This document shows, one piece after another, positions 54,842 to 64,000 of a DNA stretch of 64,000 bases. Source of the stretch: Leptobrachium leishanense (Eukaryota; Chordata; Amphibia; Anura; Megophryidae); the NCBI GenBank assembly GCA_009667805.1, contig CM019065.1, forward strand, positions 156,417,322-156,481,321, written 5' to 3'. How positions within the stretch are numbered: position 1 is the first letter of the stretch; each line of letters starts with the position of its first letter. The notes beneath the pieces are model-generated. The model had not been told where the DNA came from, ran no database searches, and was given only the letters and a program-made list of their open reading frames with translations. The translations under genes and the position numbers were made by a program.

Positions 54842-56590
54842 TATTTGACTGTGTTTTCTGTGATTATCCCTTGGCTTATGTTTATCTCGTGTACCGACCT
54901 CTGGCTTGTTATTACTACGATATCTATCCTGTCCCTGATCTGTACTTCTATGTATTTTAGATTAGTACCTGGCCATTCTAAGGACCAGCTTCTCAGATTA
55001 GGGTTTTTTCTTGCCTTTCTGGGTTTTGTCTGTGTGCTGGGTGACTCTATATCCTTACAATTTTGCTGTCAGTTCACCAGTATTTGGCAAATTGACAGCT
55101 TTCTGAATAGCCAAACTACCACAAATTTGTACCAATCAGATGGCAAGTTCGGCGCAACTGGTTTCTTGCAACCGGGAAAAGATATTTGCGGCGATAAAGC
55201 AACGTTTATGCTGCACATTGAAGCAGCCTTCATGAAGGACGCCTGCACAGTAGAAAGATCACAATAAAATTGCATTCTGATTATAGATTGTGTGGCTTGA
55301 AAAATGCCCCACACATAGGGTTGCTACATCAGCCATGTTTTCCTGGACACATATTACTTTTACATGTACAGGGAAGCACAGGGAAAAGTGCTGCCCTGCA
55401 ACATGTATAATTCATAGGCTGCATGAAGGAAATCAAAGCAAGTCACCTGGGATTCCATTTTTATTTCCTACGTGCAGAGTATTTTAATGCACTGCCCATC
55501 AGCATGAATTAATTACATGTGTGTCCTGGAAAACATGGCCAAGCTGGCAAGACTACCCATACATAGCACCACCATCAAGATTGAAATGCACATATTGATG
55601 TCATGTGTCTGTAAGCTATGCTCATGTGACTATCCCCAGCTGAGCGATTTAAATATATGACATTGATACAATAATACTTTCAACATGTGTCACATATAAA
55701 TGTCATTAGATGACCACATCAGGCTAATCAATGATGAGACAAGTGCAAGACATCATTTAGCCATGCACATCCATATAGTTTTGGCTATTATTGCATAGAA
55801 TAAAAGCAGCTCTTTGTTGTGATTATTTGGGATGTGAAATCATGAATGTGTTACTAATGTGTATTTAACCCTGTAGATCCTGATGACAATGACCTGCTGG
55901 AGCACTCCCTTGAGATACATTTTCCACATTAACGTTAGTACACTTGTGCATTGTTCAAATATATGAAATGCTAACCAAATCTTGACCATTATGAAGTCTG
56001 TATATATTATTCATACAACATGTTTTTATTAAAAGGCAGATCGATCTTTTATTACTTAAAGGATGTAAACATAGCAGGTAAAAAGGATTATGTTACACAT
56101 GTCAATGTGACATAGAAATATAATTAAATGCAACAAGGTATACTGGCAACAACAGTACCAAAGCTAGGAAATGTCGCCAGTCACACTTGTGACAGTATGG
56201 CTGGATGGCTTGTAGGCATTACTGTCATCTCACTGATTGCACACAACTTGACATAAGTTTTTACACGTTACTGTACATGTGAAAAATAACATGACAGTTG
56301 TCAATACTAAAACATTTCCTTTGAAGAAAATGAATTAGTTGCATACAACAAACACCTGTCTTTTTCATTTGCGGTATACAGTGGGACTTAATCATATGCA
56401 TTTCCATGAGTTTGGAGACGTGATATGTGTGTCCTAGGATCTATTGAGTGGGAACAGCAGACCCCCATGCCAGGGATGATGTGCATCTCAGTTGTAGCAA
56501 AATAATTGCCACATTGTTATGTGTGTATCAAGCTGGAATCCACAAGGATAGATAAAGACGCTACCATAGAACAGCATTAGATGTTGTAAT
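54842..56590. other. Sequence without recognised genes
   Basis: A 146-codon open frame from 54,827 begins in the Tc1 end and was rejected. Part of 54,880-55,050 resembles LTR-element sequence of frogs in style (CTCGTGTACCGACCTCTGGC), but no boundaries were found. The rest is AT-rich and featureless. Confidence 0.4.
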
Positions 56591-57288
56591 TGGTGATGGG
56601 CCGAACACCTGTGTTCGGTTCGTATTCGAACATTAGAACAGCCCAAATGTTCGAATACGAACTTGAACACAATGCAACCCAATGGGGTCGAACCTGCAAA
56701 ATGTGTTCACAGTTCTCCTAAATGTACCGGCAGCTGCCGGTACATTTAGGAGACCAGTGGCTGCAGCCCCCCGGCCCCCGTACCTCACCTGTCCTACTGC
56801 TGTCCCAGCCTTCTGTGCCTCCGGTCCATCTGTTCCTCCGTCCGGCCACGGCTCCTCTGCCCCACGCCTCATCTTCATGCTGAGCCCTGATTAGGCAAAG
56901 TCCTGCACCTGACCTGGACTTTGCCCAATCAGGGCTCGATATTGAATTAAGAGCCCTGATTGGGCAAAGTCAGGCGCAGGACTTTGCCCAATTAGGGCTC
57001 AGTTAGCATGAAGACGAGGCTCGGCAGAGGAGCCGTGGCCAGACGGAGGAACAGGAGGGTTGAAGGCACGGGGGCCTGGGGGCTGCAGCCACAGGTCTTC
57101 TAAATGTACCGGCAGCTGCTGGTACATTTAGGAGAACTGTGAATGCATTTTGCAGGCATTTTTTATTATGGAATGTCCACGGTTGAACAGACTGCGAACA
57201 TCCCATAATGTTTGGTGTTCGTCGAACACTCGAACGGCCCATATTCGATTCGAACTTACGTTCAAATTGAACCGGCAGCCCATCCCTA
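56591..57288. mobile_element. Foldback hAT MITE
   Basis: Target duplication GTTGTAAT (56,583-56,590 and 57,289-57,296). Ends TGGTGATGGGCCGAACA and (inverse) TAGGGATGGGCTGCCGG, related to the hAT at 21,804. Almost the entire 698 bp is a large inverted repeat: CTAAATGTACCGGCAGCTGC occurs in both arms, as do GGCTGCAGCC and the segment with GAGGAGCCGTGGCC. Smaller inverted repeats (GCCCTGATTGGGCAAAGTC-type) lie at the centre. No transposase. Confidence 0.8.
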
Positions 57289-57296
57289 GTTGTAAT

Positions 57297-57641
57297 GTGG
57301 ATGACCCCACATAGCAATTGTAGATCAATATATGCTAGACCTATAATAGGATATACACATGCACTATACAACATGTATGTTGTCTGTGTAATGTCATAAT
57401 GGGACATATTGTACATTAGAGTATGATGTTGCATATGGCAATATTTTAAGTGTAAGAATACTTTCCAATTGTCTCATTGGTCTGGCTTAATGCTAGACAG
57501 ATGTGTGACAGAACTATTTGTAAATATGAATAGGGACACAGTCGTACAAAGAAAAAATGTGAAAGGCAAACCTCAGGAACACTAACCCAAAAATGGGATA
57601 AAGAAGAAAAAGAGACATAAGTAAAAAAATTGCAACATACA
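57297..57641. other. AT-rich spacer without recognised features
   Basis: No repeat or coding signal was seen between the foldback hAT MITE and the next Tc1 element. Confidence 0.4.
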
Positions 57642-57793
57642 TACACTATATTGCCAAAAGTATTCGCTCACCTGCCTTGACTCGCATATTCATAGGGTTC
57701 AATATGACGTCGGTCCACCCTTTGCAGCTATAACAGCTTCAACTCTTCTGGGAAGGCTGTCCACAAGGTTTAGGAGTGTGTTTATGGGAATAT

Positions 57794-58723
57794 TTAACCA
57801 TTCTTCCAGAAGCGCATTTGTGAGGTCACACACTGACGAGAAGGCCTGGCTCTCAGTCTCCGCTCTAATTCATCCCAAAGGTGTTCTATCGGGTTGAGGT
57901 CAGGACTCTGTGCAGGCCAATCAAGTTCATCCACACCAGTCTCTGTCATCCATGTCTTTATGGACCTTGCTTTGTGCACTGATGCACAGTCATGTTGGAA
58001 GAGGAAGGGGCCAGCTCCAAACTGTTCCCACAAAGTTGGGAGCATGGAATTGTCCAAAATGTCTTGGTATGCTGAAGCATTCAGAGTTCCTTTCACTGGA
58101 ACTAAGGGGCCAAGCCTAGCTCCTAAAAATCAACCCCACACCATAATCCCCCCTCCACCAAACTTTACACTTGGCACAATGCAGTCAGACAAGTACCGTT
58201 CTCCTGGCAACCGCCAAACCCAGACTCATCCATCAGATTGCCACATGGAGAAGCACGATTCATAACTCCAACAAACTCGTCTCCACTGCTCTAGAGCCCA
58301 GTGGCGGCGTGCTTTACACCACTGCATCCAACGCTTTGCATTGCACTTGGTGATGTATGGCTTGGATGCAGCTGCTTGGCCATGGAAACCCATTCCATGA
58401 AGCTCTCTGTGCACTGTTCTTACGCTAATCTGAAGGCCACATGAAGTTTGGAGGTCTGTAGCGATTGACTCTGCAGAGAGTTGGCGACCTCTTCGCACCA
58501 TGCGCCTCAGCATCCGCTGACCCCGCTCCATCAGTTTACGTGACCTACCACTTCGTGGCTGAGTTGCTGTCGTTCCCAAACACTTCCACCTTCTTATAAT
58601 ACAGCTGACAGTTGACTGTGGAATATTAAATAGCGAGGAAATTTCACGACGGGATTTATTGCACAGGTGGCATCCTATCACAGTTCCACGCTGAAATTCA
58701 CTGAGCTCCTGAGAGCGACCCAT
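57794..58723 (-). pseudogene. Tc1-family transposase, damaged
   Basis: Starts MGRSQELSEFQRGTVIGCHL (ATG at 58,723). The N-terminal helix-turn-helix region includes SSLFNIPQSTVSCIIRRWK and the RSGRSRKL linker. In the catalytic domain the first motif reads WSYESCFSMWQ, where Tc1 proteins have WSDES, so the first catalytic Asp is replaced by Tyr. A stop follows at about 58,226, and about 130 bp later another frame (58,096-57,794) has FLFQHDCASVHKA (second Asp) and SPDLNPIEHLWDEL (Glu). The copy is inactive on two grounds. Confidence 0.85.
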
Positions 58724-58837
58724 TCTTTCACAAATGTTTGTAAAAACAGTCTGCGTGCCTAGGTGCTTGATTTTATACACCTGGGGCCATGGAAGTGATT
58801 GGAACACCTGATTCTGATTATTTGGATGGGTGAGCGA

Positions 58838-59031
58838 ATCCTTTTTTTTTTTGAGAAAGGATTTTACCAGGAAGGATACATTGAGATTTCTCTCATTTTC
58901 AAGTATGTCCTGGGTGGCGAGTATGTACTGTTAGGTGTCTTACCCAAGGACACTTACTGGAGAGGTTGCTCCCTGGGATCGAACCCATGACTCCACAGGC
59001 TCTCTCCACGCAGAGCAGTGATTTTACCTCT
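58838..59031 (-). mobile_element. tRNA-derived SINE, longest copy (copy 5)
   Basis: On the minus strand it reads AGTGGAGTAGAGGTAAAATC, then a box B-type GGGTTCGATCCC (58,986-58,975), then GTGTCCTTGGGTAAGACACC, and it ends in the shared block (CCAGGACATACTTGAAAATG ... CTTCCTGGTAAAATCC) and an A-run. Box B and the CCTTGGGCAAG-type body are typical of tRNA-derived SINEs. The A box region is only partly recognisable, so the 5' end may be slightly short. Inserted in the Tc1 terminal repeat. Confidence 0.75.
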
Positions 59032-59056
59032 ACTCCACTTTTGGCAATATAGTGTA

Positions 59057-59537
59057 TGTATGTATTCAGAGACGCATTAAATAGAACAAAAGGAACCTGA
59101 AATAAACCTGTAATGAAAAACCAAAAAATAATATCAACCATATAAACCTAAAACCATAAAAAAAAACGACTTCCTCTTCTGGCTCTTGGCTCCAAGATGG
59201 GTATGCCCGCTGGAGGAGGTGGCAGAGGAAACTGATGAAGCTGGTGAGGGCCGAAAGGGTGCACAATTTTCCATACCTAGGGTGAGAAATAATGGTTAGA
59301 TTATTGTTTGTGCTTGTTTTTAGGGTTAACCCAAGCCCTAATATTCTGCTCTATTTTTGCTTAATTTTAAGGCAATAGATTCTGTTCCATCTTCAATTTT
59401 TTAAAATATCAATTATTTTTTTTATTTCCCCAAAACAAAAATCAAGAGTATTTCTTGCCCCTTTTTAAAGGGGTTGCTCCAAATTTTTGTGCCTACAGGC
59501 TCCTGAGATGTAAATCCGGCCCTGGACCTGTGACATA
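59057..59537. other. AT-rich sequence, with a hAT-type terminus near the right
   Basis: The only notable feature is at 59,490-59,523, where GCCTACAGGCTCCTGAGATG and CCGGCCCTG form the inverse of the CAGGGCCGGATTTACATCTC terminus known from hAT MITEs. The left end of that element was not found. Confidence 0.45.
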
Positions 59538-61076
59538 CTGTACTGTGCAAAAGTTTTAGGCAGGTGTGAAAAAGTGCTGTAAACAAAGAATGCTTTAAAA
59601 AATGGAAGTGCTAAACATTTATGTTCATAAATGAACAAAATGCAGTGAATGAACAAAAGAGAAATCTAAATCAAATCAATATTTGGTGTGACCACCCTTT
59701 GCCTTCAAAACAGCAGCAATTCTTCTAGGTACACTTGCCCACAGTTTTTGAAGGAATTCGGCTGATAGGTTGTTCCAAACATCTTGGAGAACTAACCACA
59801 GATCTTCTGTGGATGTAGGCTTTCTCACATCGTTCTGTCTCTTCATGTATCCCAGACACACTCGATGATGTTGAGATCAGGGCTCTGTGGGGACCTTGCC
59901 ATCACTTCCAGTACTTCTTGTTCTTCTTTACGCTGAAGATAGTTGTTAATGACTTTGGCTGTATGTTTGGGGTCGTTGTCCGGCTGCAGAATAAATTTGG
60001 GGCCAATCATAAACCTCCCTGATGGTATTGCATGATGGATAAGTATCTGCCTGTATTTCTCAGCATTGAGAACACCACTAATCCTGACCAAATCTCCAAC
60101 TCCATTTGCAGAAATGCAGCCCCAACCGTTCAAGGAACCTCCACCATGCTTCACTGTTGCCTGCAGACACTCATTATTGTACCGCTCTCCAGCCCTTAGA
60201 CGAACAAACTGCCTTCTGCTACAGCCAAATATTTCGAATTTTGACTCATCAGTCCAGAGCACCTGCTGCCATTGTTCTGCACCCAGTTCCTATGGTTTCG
60301 TGCATACTTTAGTCGCTTGGCCTTTCTCCCACGTCGGAGGTATGGCTTTTTGCCTGCAGCTCTTCCATGAAGACCACTTCTGGCCAGACTTCTCTGGACA
60401 GTAGATGGGTGTACCTGGGTCCCACTGGTTTCTGCCAGTTCTGAGCTGATGGCACTGCTGGACATCTTCCGATTTCGAAGGGCAATAAGCTTGATGTGTC
60501 TTTCATCTGCTGCACTAAGTTTCCTTGGCCGACCACTGCGTCTACGATCCTCAATGTTGCCCATTTCTTTGTGCTTCTTCAAAAGAGCTTGAACAGCACA
60601 TCTTGAAACCCCAGTCTGCTTTGAAATCTTTGTCTAACTACCTTGTGTCTTGTTGCTGTGCTCAATCTTGCCATGACATGAAACTGTCTTTCACAACCTC
60701 ACCTTGGTAGCAGAGTTTGGCTGTTCCTCACCCAGTTTTAAGCCTCCTACACAGCTGTTTCTGTTTCAGTTCATGACTGGGTTTCAACCTACGTGTGACA
60801 TTGATGATCATTAGCACCTGTTTGGTATAATTGGTTGATCATACACCCGACTATAATCCTACAAAATCCCTGACTTTGTGCAAGTGTACCTATGAGAATT
60901 GATGCTGGTTTGACGGCAAAAGGTAGTAACACAAAATATTGATTTGATTTCGATTTTTCTTTTGTTCACTTGCGTGTTGCAAGTTGACAAAATAAACCAT
61001 CATTATTTATATTTCTGAAAGCATTCTTTGTTTACAGCATTTTTTCACACCTGCCTAAAACTTTTGCACAGTACTG
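59538..61076 (-). mobile_element. Tc1-like transposon, full length
   Basis: Terminal repeats CTGTGCAAAAGTTTTAGGCA at both ends (inverted), extending to GTAAACAAAGAATGC, with TA outside. Length 1.54 kb. It is structurally complete. Confidence 0.85.
59676..60674 (-). pseudogene. Tc1-family transposase with few frame changes
   Basis: Starts MARLSTATRH (ATG at 60,674). The helix-turn-helix region includes NIEDRRRSGRPRKLSAADER with the GRPRK linker. All three catalytic residues are seen: LWTDESKFEIFG (Asp), ILQPDNDPKHTAK (Asp) and SPDLNIIECVWD (Glu). The C-terminus reads VPRRIAAVLKAKGGHTKY and stops at 59,676. Frame changes lie near 60,585, 60,260 and 59,850. It is less damaged than the copy at 57,644. 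Confidence 0.85.
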
Positions 61077-61106
61077 TATGTTGCTATCTTGAAATCCCTG
61101 TACTCT

Positions 61107-61478
61107 CAGGTCTGCTCACTAAAGGTGAAACTCAGGAGAATTGGCAGGAAAAGTGAAAATTCTAGGTCAAAATAAACAAACCAGAAAAATTCTCCTATTT
61201 ATTTCACTTCCAAATTAGCTATTTGATCTAGATCAGTGGTTCCCAAACGTGGTCCTCAAGTACCCCCAACAGGCCAGGTTTGCCAGATATCTGAAGCACA
61301 GCACAGGTGATATGATTTGCTGCTCAGTGATTGCCAGATGCAGTCTGCTTTTCGCCAAGGGAATCCTTAAAACGTGGCCTGTTGGGGGTACTTGAGGACC
61401 GCCTTTGGGAACCACTGGTCTAGATTGTTCTCTTCTCCTGCAATTCTCCTGATTTTCACCTTTCTTTGAATAGACCTG
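61107..61478. repeat. Palindromic MITE (CAGGGTTATTC family), copy D, split by a hAT MITE
   Basis: The two halves, 61,107-61,233 and 61,418-61,478, match copies A to C (AGTGAAAATTCTAGGTCAAA in the left and GCAATTCTCCTGATTTTCAC in the right). Ends are CAGGTCTGCTCAC and TTGAATAGACCTG. Confidence 0.7.
61234..61417. mobile_element. hAT-type MITE inside a palindromic MITE
   Basis: Ends CAGTGGTTCCCAAACGTGGT and (inverse) CAGTGGTTCCCAAAGGCGGT. The 8-bp duplication is ATCTAGAT (61,226-61,233) and GTCTAGAT (61,418-61,425), one mismatch. Length 184 bp. A partial relative is at 6,990-7,106. Confidence 0.8.
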
Positions 61479-62742
61479 ATACTATTATTTTTGGATGAAT
61501 TGCGTTGATTCTTCAGAATTACCACCAGGAGGCGACAAATCCCAAAGACTCCAAGAAAATGATTGCACATACAAAGAGGCCGGGCAGTTGTTCTGGCATA
61601 TAGTGATGCTCTCACAAGCAGTGAGGCTGATGTCATGACGTCCAGCGTCTGCCCAGCTGATCTGAGGGGCTCGGCCGCATGCCATCGCCGATTGGCGGTA
61701 GCAAAATCTAATGGCCTGTCCAGCTTGTCTCCTTGTACTGTCTGCTGGCCGCACATTCTAATGGGCTGGGCCAGCTTCCTCCACTGCTCTCAGTTGAAGG
61801 CATCACAGGGAGGCAGAGAGACGTGGATACTCTCTGCTGCCTCTTGCCCCAAAAGCTCCCCCTGTCCCCCAACAACTCCTCGACCCTGGCCCCCAACAGC
61901 TGCACCCTTCCAGTCCCAGTGATGCGAGCTGCTGGATCAGCGCCCCATCATGAAGGGAGGTGCTGTACTTCCTGTCTCTCTGCAGCCAGGAGGCACAGTT
62001 GTCCTTCGGACCGTTGTATCTCCGTCACTGTGCGGTTGATCAAGATGTCATTGGAAAAGGCAGAGCCTAGCCTGCCAGAACACCGGTCTCAGTGAAATTT
62101 GGAGGTGCGACCATGAGCAGTATCCTGCCGAGCGGCACATGTTGTTGATGCTGCTCACTTTACTTTATGGAGGCAGGGAAGGATCCCTGAACTTGGCATC
62201 ACACCAAGCTACAGACCTGGTCCTTGAGTGCCCCTATGGTTAGTCTGGCACTGACAGTGGCTCAGACCCTAAGTGGCTGCTAAGCTGTGTTTGATAAGGG
62301 CACAACAAGGGCCCAATACACCTGCATCCCCTGTGCGCCCTGATGGCGGTCCTGATTGTAATAGACATACAGTATATTGAAACAGTGAATGTGATTATTA
62401 TTGAAAGTTATTATAATGTATATTTTCAACACAGATAAATCATCATATTAGTGAAGAACATTTTTGTTCTATCTCTAATATTTTTCATTACAAAAAAATA
62501 GGTTTGATCAAGAAAATAAGCATATTTAGCTTCGTTATTTTAAGTTGTTTTAGTAGTTGTAGTGCATACCTAATAGATTTTTAACCTTATTCAGCCTTAA
62601 TTATTTTGGGCAGGAGTGTGCAGCCTGTATTTTTAGGGTATGTACACATGGTGCATTAATTAGAAATTGTAGCAAACTATTTATCTTCGTGTTCTTTTCA
62701 CGAATCGAATAAGAAAAATAACCCAAAAAGTGTAGATAGTAG
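61479..62742. other. Sequence without recognised genes; one hAT-type end
   Basis: No gene was recognised. At about 62,320-62,354 the sequence TGTGCGCCCTGATGGCGGTC plus CTG is the inverse of the CAGGRCCGCCATCAGGGC end of a hAT family; the opposite end was not found. 61,560-62,100 is GC-richer and has open frames on both strands without domain content. Confidence 0.4.
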
Positions 62743-62747
62743 ATAGG

Positions 62748-63408
62748 TGTCACGGTCCACCCGGGTACCTACTAAGGTACCTATATTGCACAGCCTGATC
62801 CTAACAGCCTTTGTCCTGCTATGCTTTTGTCTTGGATTCCAGTCCAGGTTTTGCCCAGGCTCAGCACCTTGACCAGGCTCATGGAGATCCAGCCTGGGTC
62901 TTCCTTTTCTAGCCCTGGACTTCCAGCTGAGACCCATCCATGATTAAGCCTCCATAAAAGGCAGAGAGACCCAGCCAGCAGTGGGTCTGCATTGTACTCT
63001 CAGCGATCTCCACCTGCGCTGTATCCACGGTCTGTGGTCAAGATTCCAGGTCACTGCTCAAGTGGATACTCTCAACCGCGTAGCCCACTATCCCCTGTGT
63101 CTGGAAACCTACTTGTGGATTACAGTTGTTCGTCACCTTCTCTGACCTTTGATCAAGGTACCACTGCCAGCTGTCCAGACTTATTCTTGGTGGGCCCTGT
63201 CTGCAGTCTGGGACTGCATTGCCCACAATCCACTGACTCTCCAAGAACTCTCCCTGGACTTTATTTCAATCCCCAATGCTTTCTAGTGCCTGCTGCCAAG
63301 GCCTATTTCTGTTCAATTAAAGTTATTTCGTTGAGTGATTCCTGTCTGACCTCCCCTCTGTGTCGCAGCCTGCTGGGCTCATATCAGAACCGCACACGCC
63401 ACGTGACA
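62748..63408 (+). mobile_element. Solo LTR
   Basis: 661 bp from TGTCACGGTCCACCCGGG to CACGTGACA, flanked by ATAGG at 62,743-62,747 and 63,409-63,413 (5-bp target duplication). A TATA-like CCATAAAAGG lies near 62,949 and ATTAAAG near 63,317, which set plus orientation. The two LTRs of the original element recombined, removing the interior. The TGTCACG start is shared with the LTR element at 26,685, but the bodies differ, so they are separate families. Confidence 0.85.
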
Positions 63409-63413
63409 ATAGG

Positions 63414-63870
63414 AACCTGAAATGTCAAAAGCAGGAACAATTAACTGTGCAAGCACACCCTTCAGCACTAAATAGGTGTGGTAATGTGTGTCAGATTGCA
63501 AAGCATTGTAGGAGGCCGTTGGCAGACAAGTTCATATTACCAGTTTAATGATTTTGATATTTCTAAAGACTATTAGCATGCAAAGAAAAATTTGTAGAAA
63601 AAGTAAATTTTGAGTTGAAGAAAAGTTTTATTGGGGGAGGGTGTAAAAGTCTTCTGAATGGTATGGTTGTATGACATTATCAATTTTTGCTCGGCATTCC
63701 AGCAGCCGGTGTATTAAGTCATTAGCATCTGATGATGTCACAATGCTGCTGAAGCTTGCATTCCGGTGTCTGCTTGGTTGCTGGCTATATTTATAGCTAA
63801 AGGATCACTTAGAGAATGTGTGCTGGTGTCAGTATGATAAATAACAGATAAGTAACCCCGATAATTCAAA
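63414..63870. other. Sequence without recognised features
   Basis: No coding or repeat boundary was recognised between the solo LTR and the TTAA element at the right edge. Confidence 0.4.
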
Positions 63871-64000
63871 TTAACCTCATAAGGACAAATGACGTACAGG
63901 ATACGTCCTGAGAAAATGGTTGCGTAACGACCAAGGACGCACCCGGTACATCATGTCCTTTAAACCCCCCTCCCTCCCCATACTTACCTCTCTGGCCAGA
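63871..64000. mobile_element. TTAA-type element, start only, cut by the window edge
   Basis: It starts TTAACCTCATAAGGACAAAT and continues with GACGTACAGGATACGTCCTG. This resembles the end of the 18,775-20,040 element (inverse: GCAGGACGTACATTTACGTC). The rest lies outside the window. Confidence 0.5.

Larger units (their letters stand above)
57644..59054 (-). mobile_element. Tc1-like transposon with SINE in its right terminal repeat
   Basis: The left end is CACTATATTGCCAAAAGTAT, and the right end is the inverse, CTTTTGGCAATATAGTG, flanked by TA at 57,642-57,643 and 59,055-59,056. The right terminal repeat is interrupted after GGTGAGCGAATCCTTTT by a SINE and resumes at about 59,032. The transposase is on the minus strand. 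Confidence 0.85.

Noticed and set aside
54827..55267. Plus-strand frame of 146 codons with hydrophobic stretches
   Set aside because: It begins in the Tc1 terminal repeat and has no recognisable family; the hydrophobic character reflects T-rich codons.
58975..58986. Functional tRNA gene on the minus strand
   Set aside because: Only a box B-type sequence is clear. The rest does not fold as a cloverleaf and continues into a SINE body and tail.
61563..62095. Possible host exon on the plus strand
   Set aside because: Open frames exist in both directions, but no splice sites in phase, no domain and no codon pattern support an exon.

Overview
The window is repeat-dominated vertebrate DNA, most likely from an amphibian and probably a frog. 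The evidence is the mixture of families: L1 and L2-type LINEs, a tRNA-derived SINE, Tc1, hAT, PIF/Harbinger and TTAA-targeting (piggyBac-like) DNA transposons, and LTR elements with TG...CA ends. No host protein-coding exon, rRNA or tRNA gene was recognised. Nearly all coding signal belongs to transposons, and most of it is broken by stops or frameshifts. The species assignment is an inference.

Layout: 1-8,720 holds a hAT end, an unclassified repeat, an ORF1-only L1 with target-site duplications (4,348-6,609) and an L2-type LINE 3' end. 8,721-18,215 is AT-rich DNA with MITEs, SINE tails, a CT-rich tandem region and a solo LTR. 18,216-20,910 has a Tc1 fragment cut by a SINE, then a repeat cut by a GC-rich TTAA element. 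21,533-31,329 is one Tc1 element split by three later insertions: a 4.8-kb hAT with a decayed BED-finger transposase, a young non-autonomous LTR element full of minisatellites, and a TTAA-type GC-rich element. 32,888-34,972 is a direct tandem duplication of a 1.04-kb unit, each copy with a 610-bp TTAA MITE. 36,717-39,508 is a four-level nest (hAT, L1 fragment, hAT, CpG-rich repeat).

39,718-43,070 is a complete PIF/Harbinger element. It carries a two-exon DDE transposase on the minus strand and a two-exon MADF-BESS protein on the plus strand. Exon 2 of each gene lies in the intron of the other, so the two convergent genes interlock. 45,612-54,839 is a Tc1 element with paired repeats at both ends, split by a 7.6-kb L1 that landed 13 codons before the transposase stop. 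56,591-61,478 has a foldback hAT MITE, two Tc1 elements (one with a SINE in its terminal repeat) and a MITE inside a MITE. 62,748-63,408 is a solo LTR, and another TTAA-type element runs off the right edge.

The nests give a relative order of insertion. In several places Tc1 or hAT copies came first and L1, LTR, SINE or TTAA elements came later. All boundaries were read by eye from terminal repeats and target-site duplications; no database was searched.
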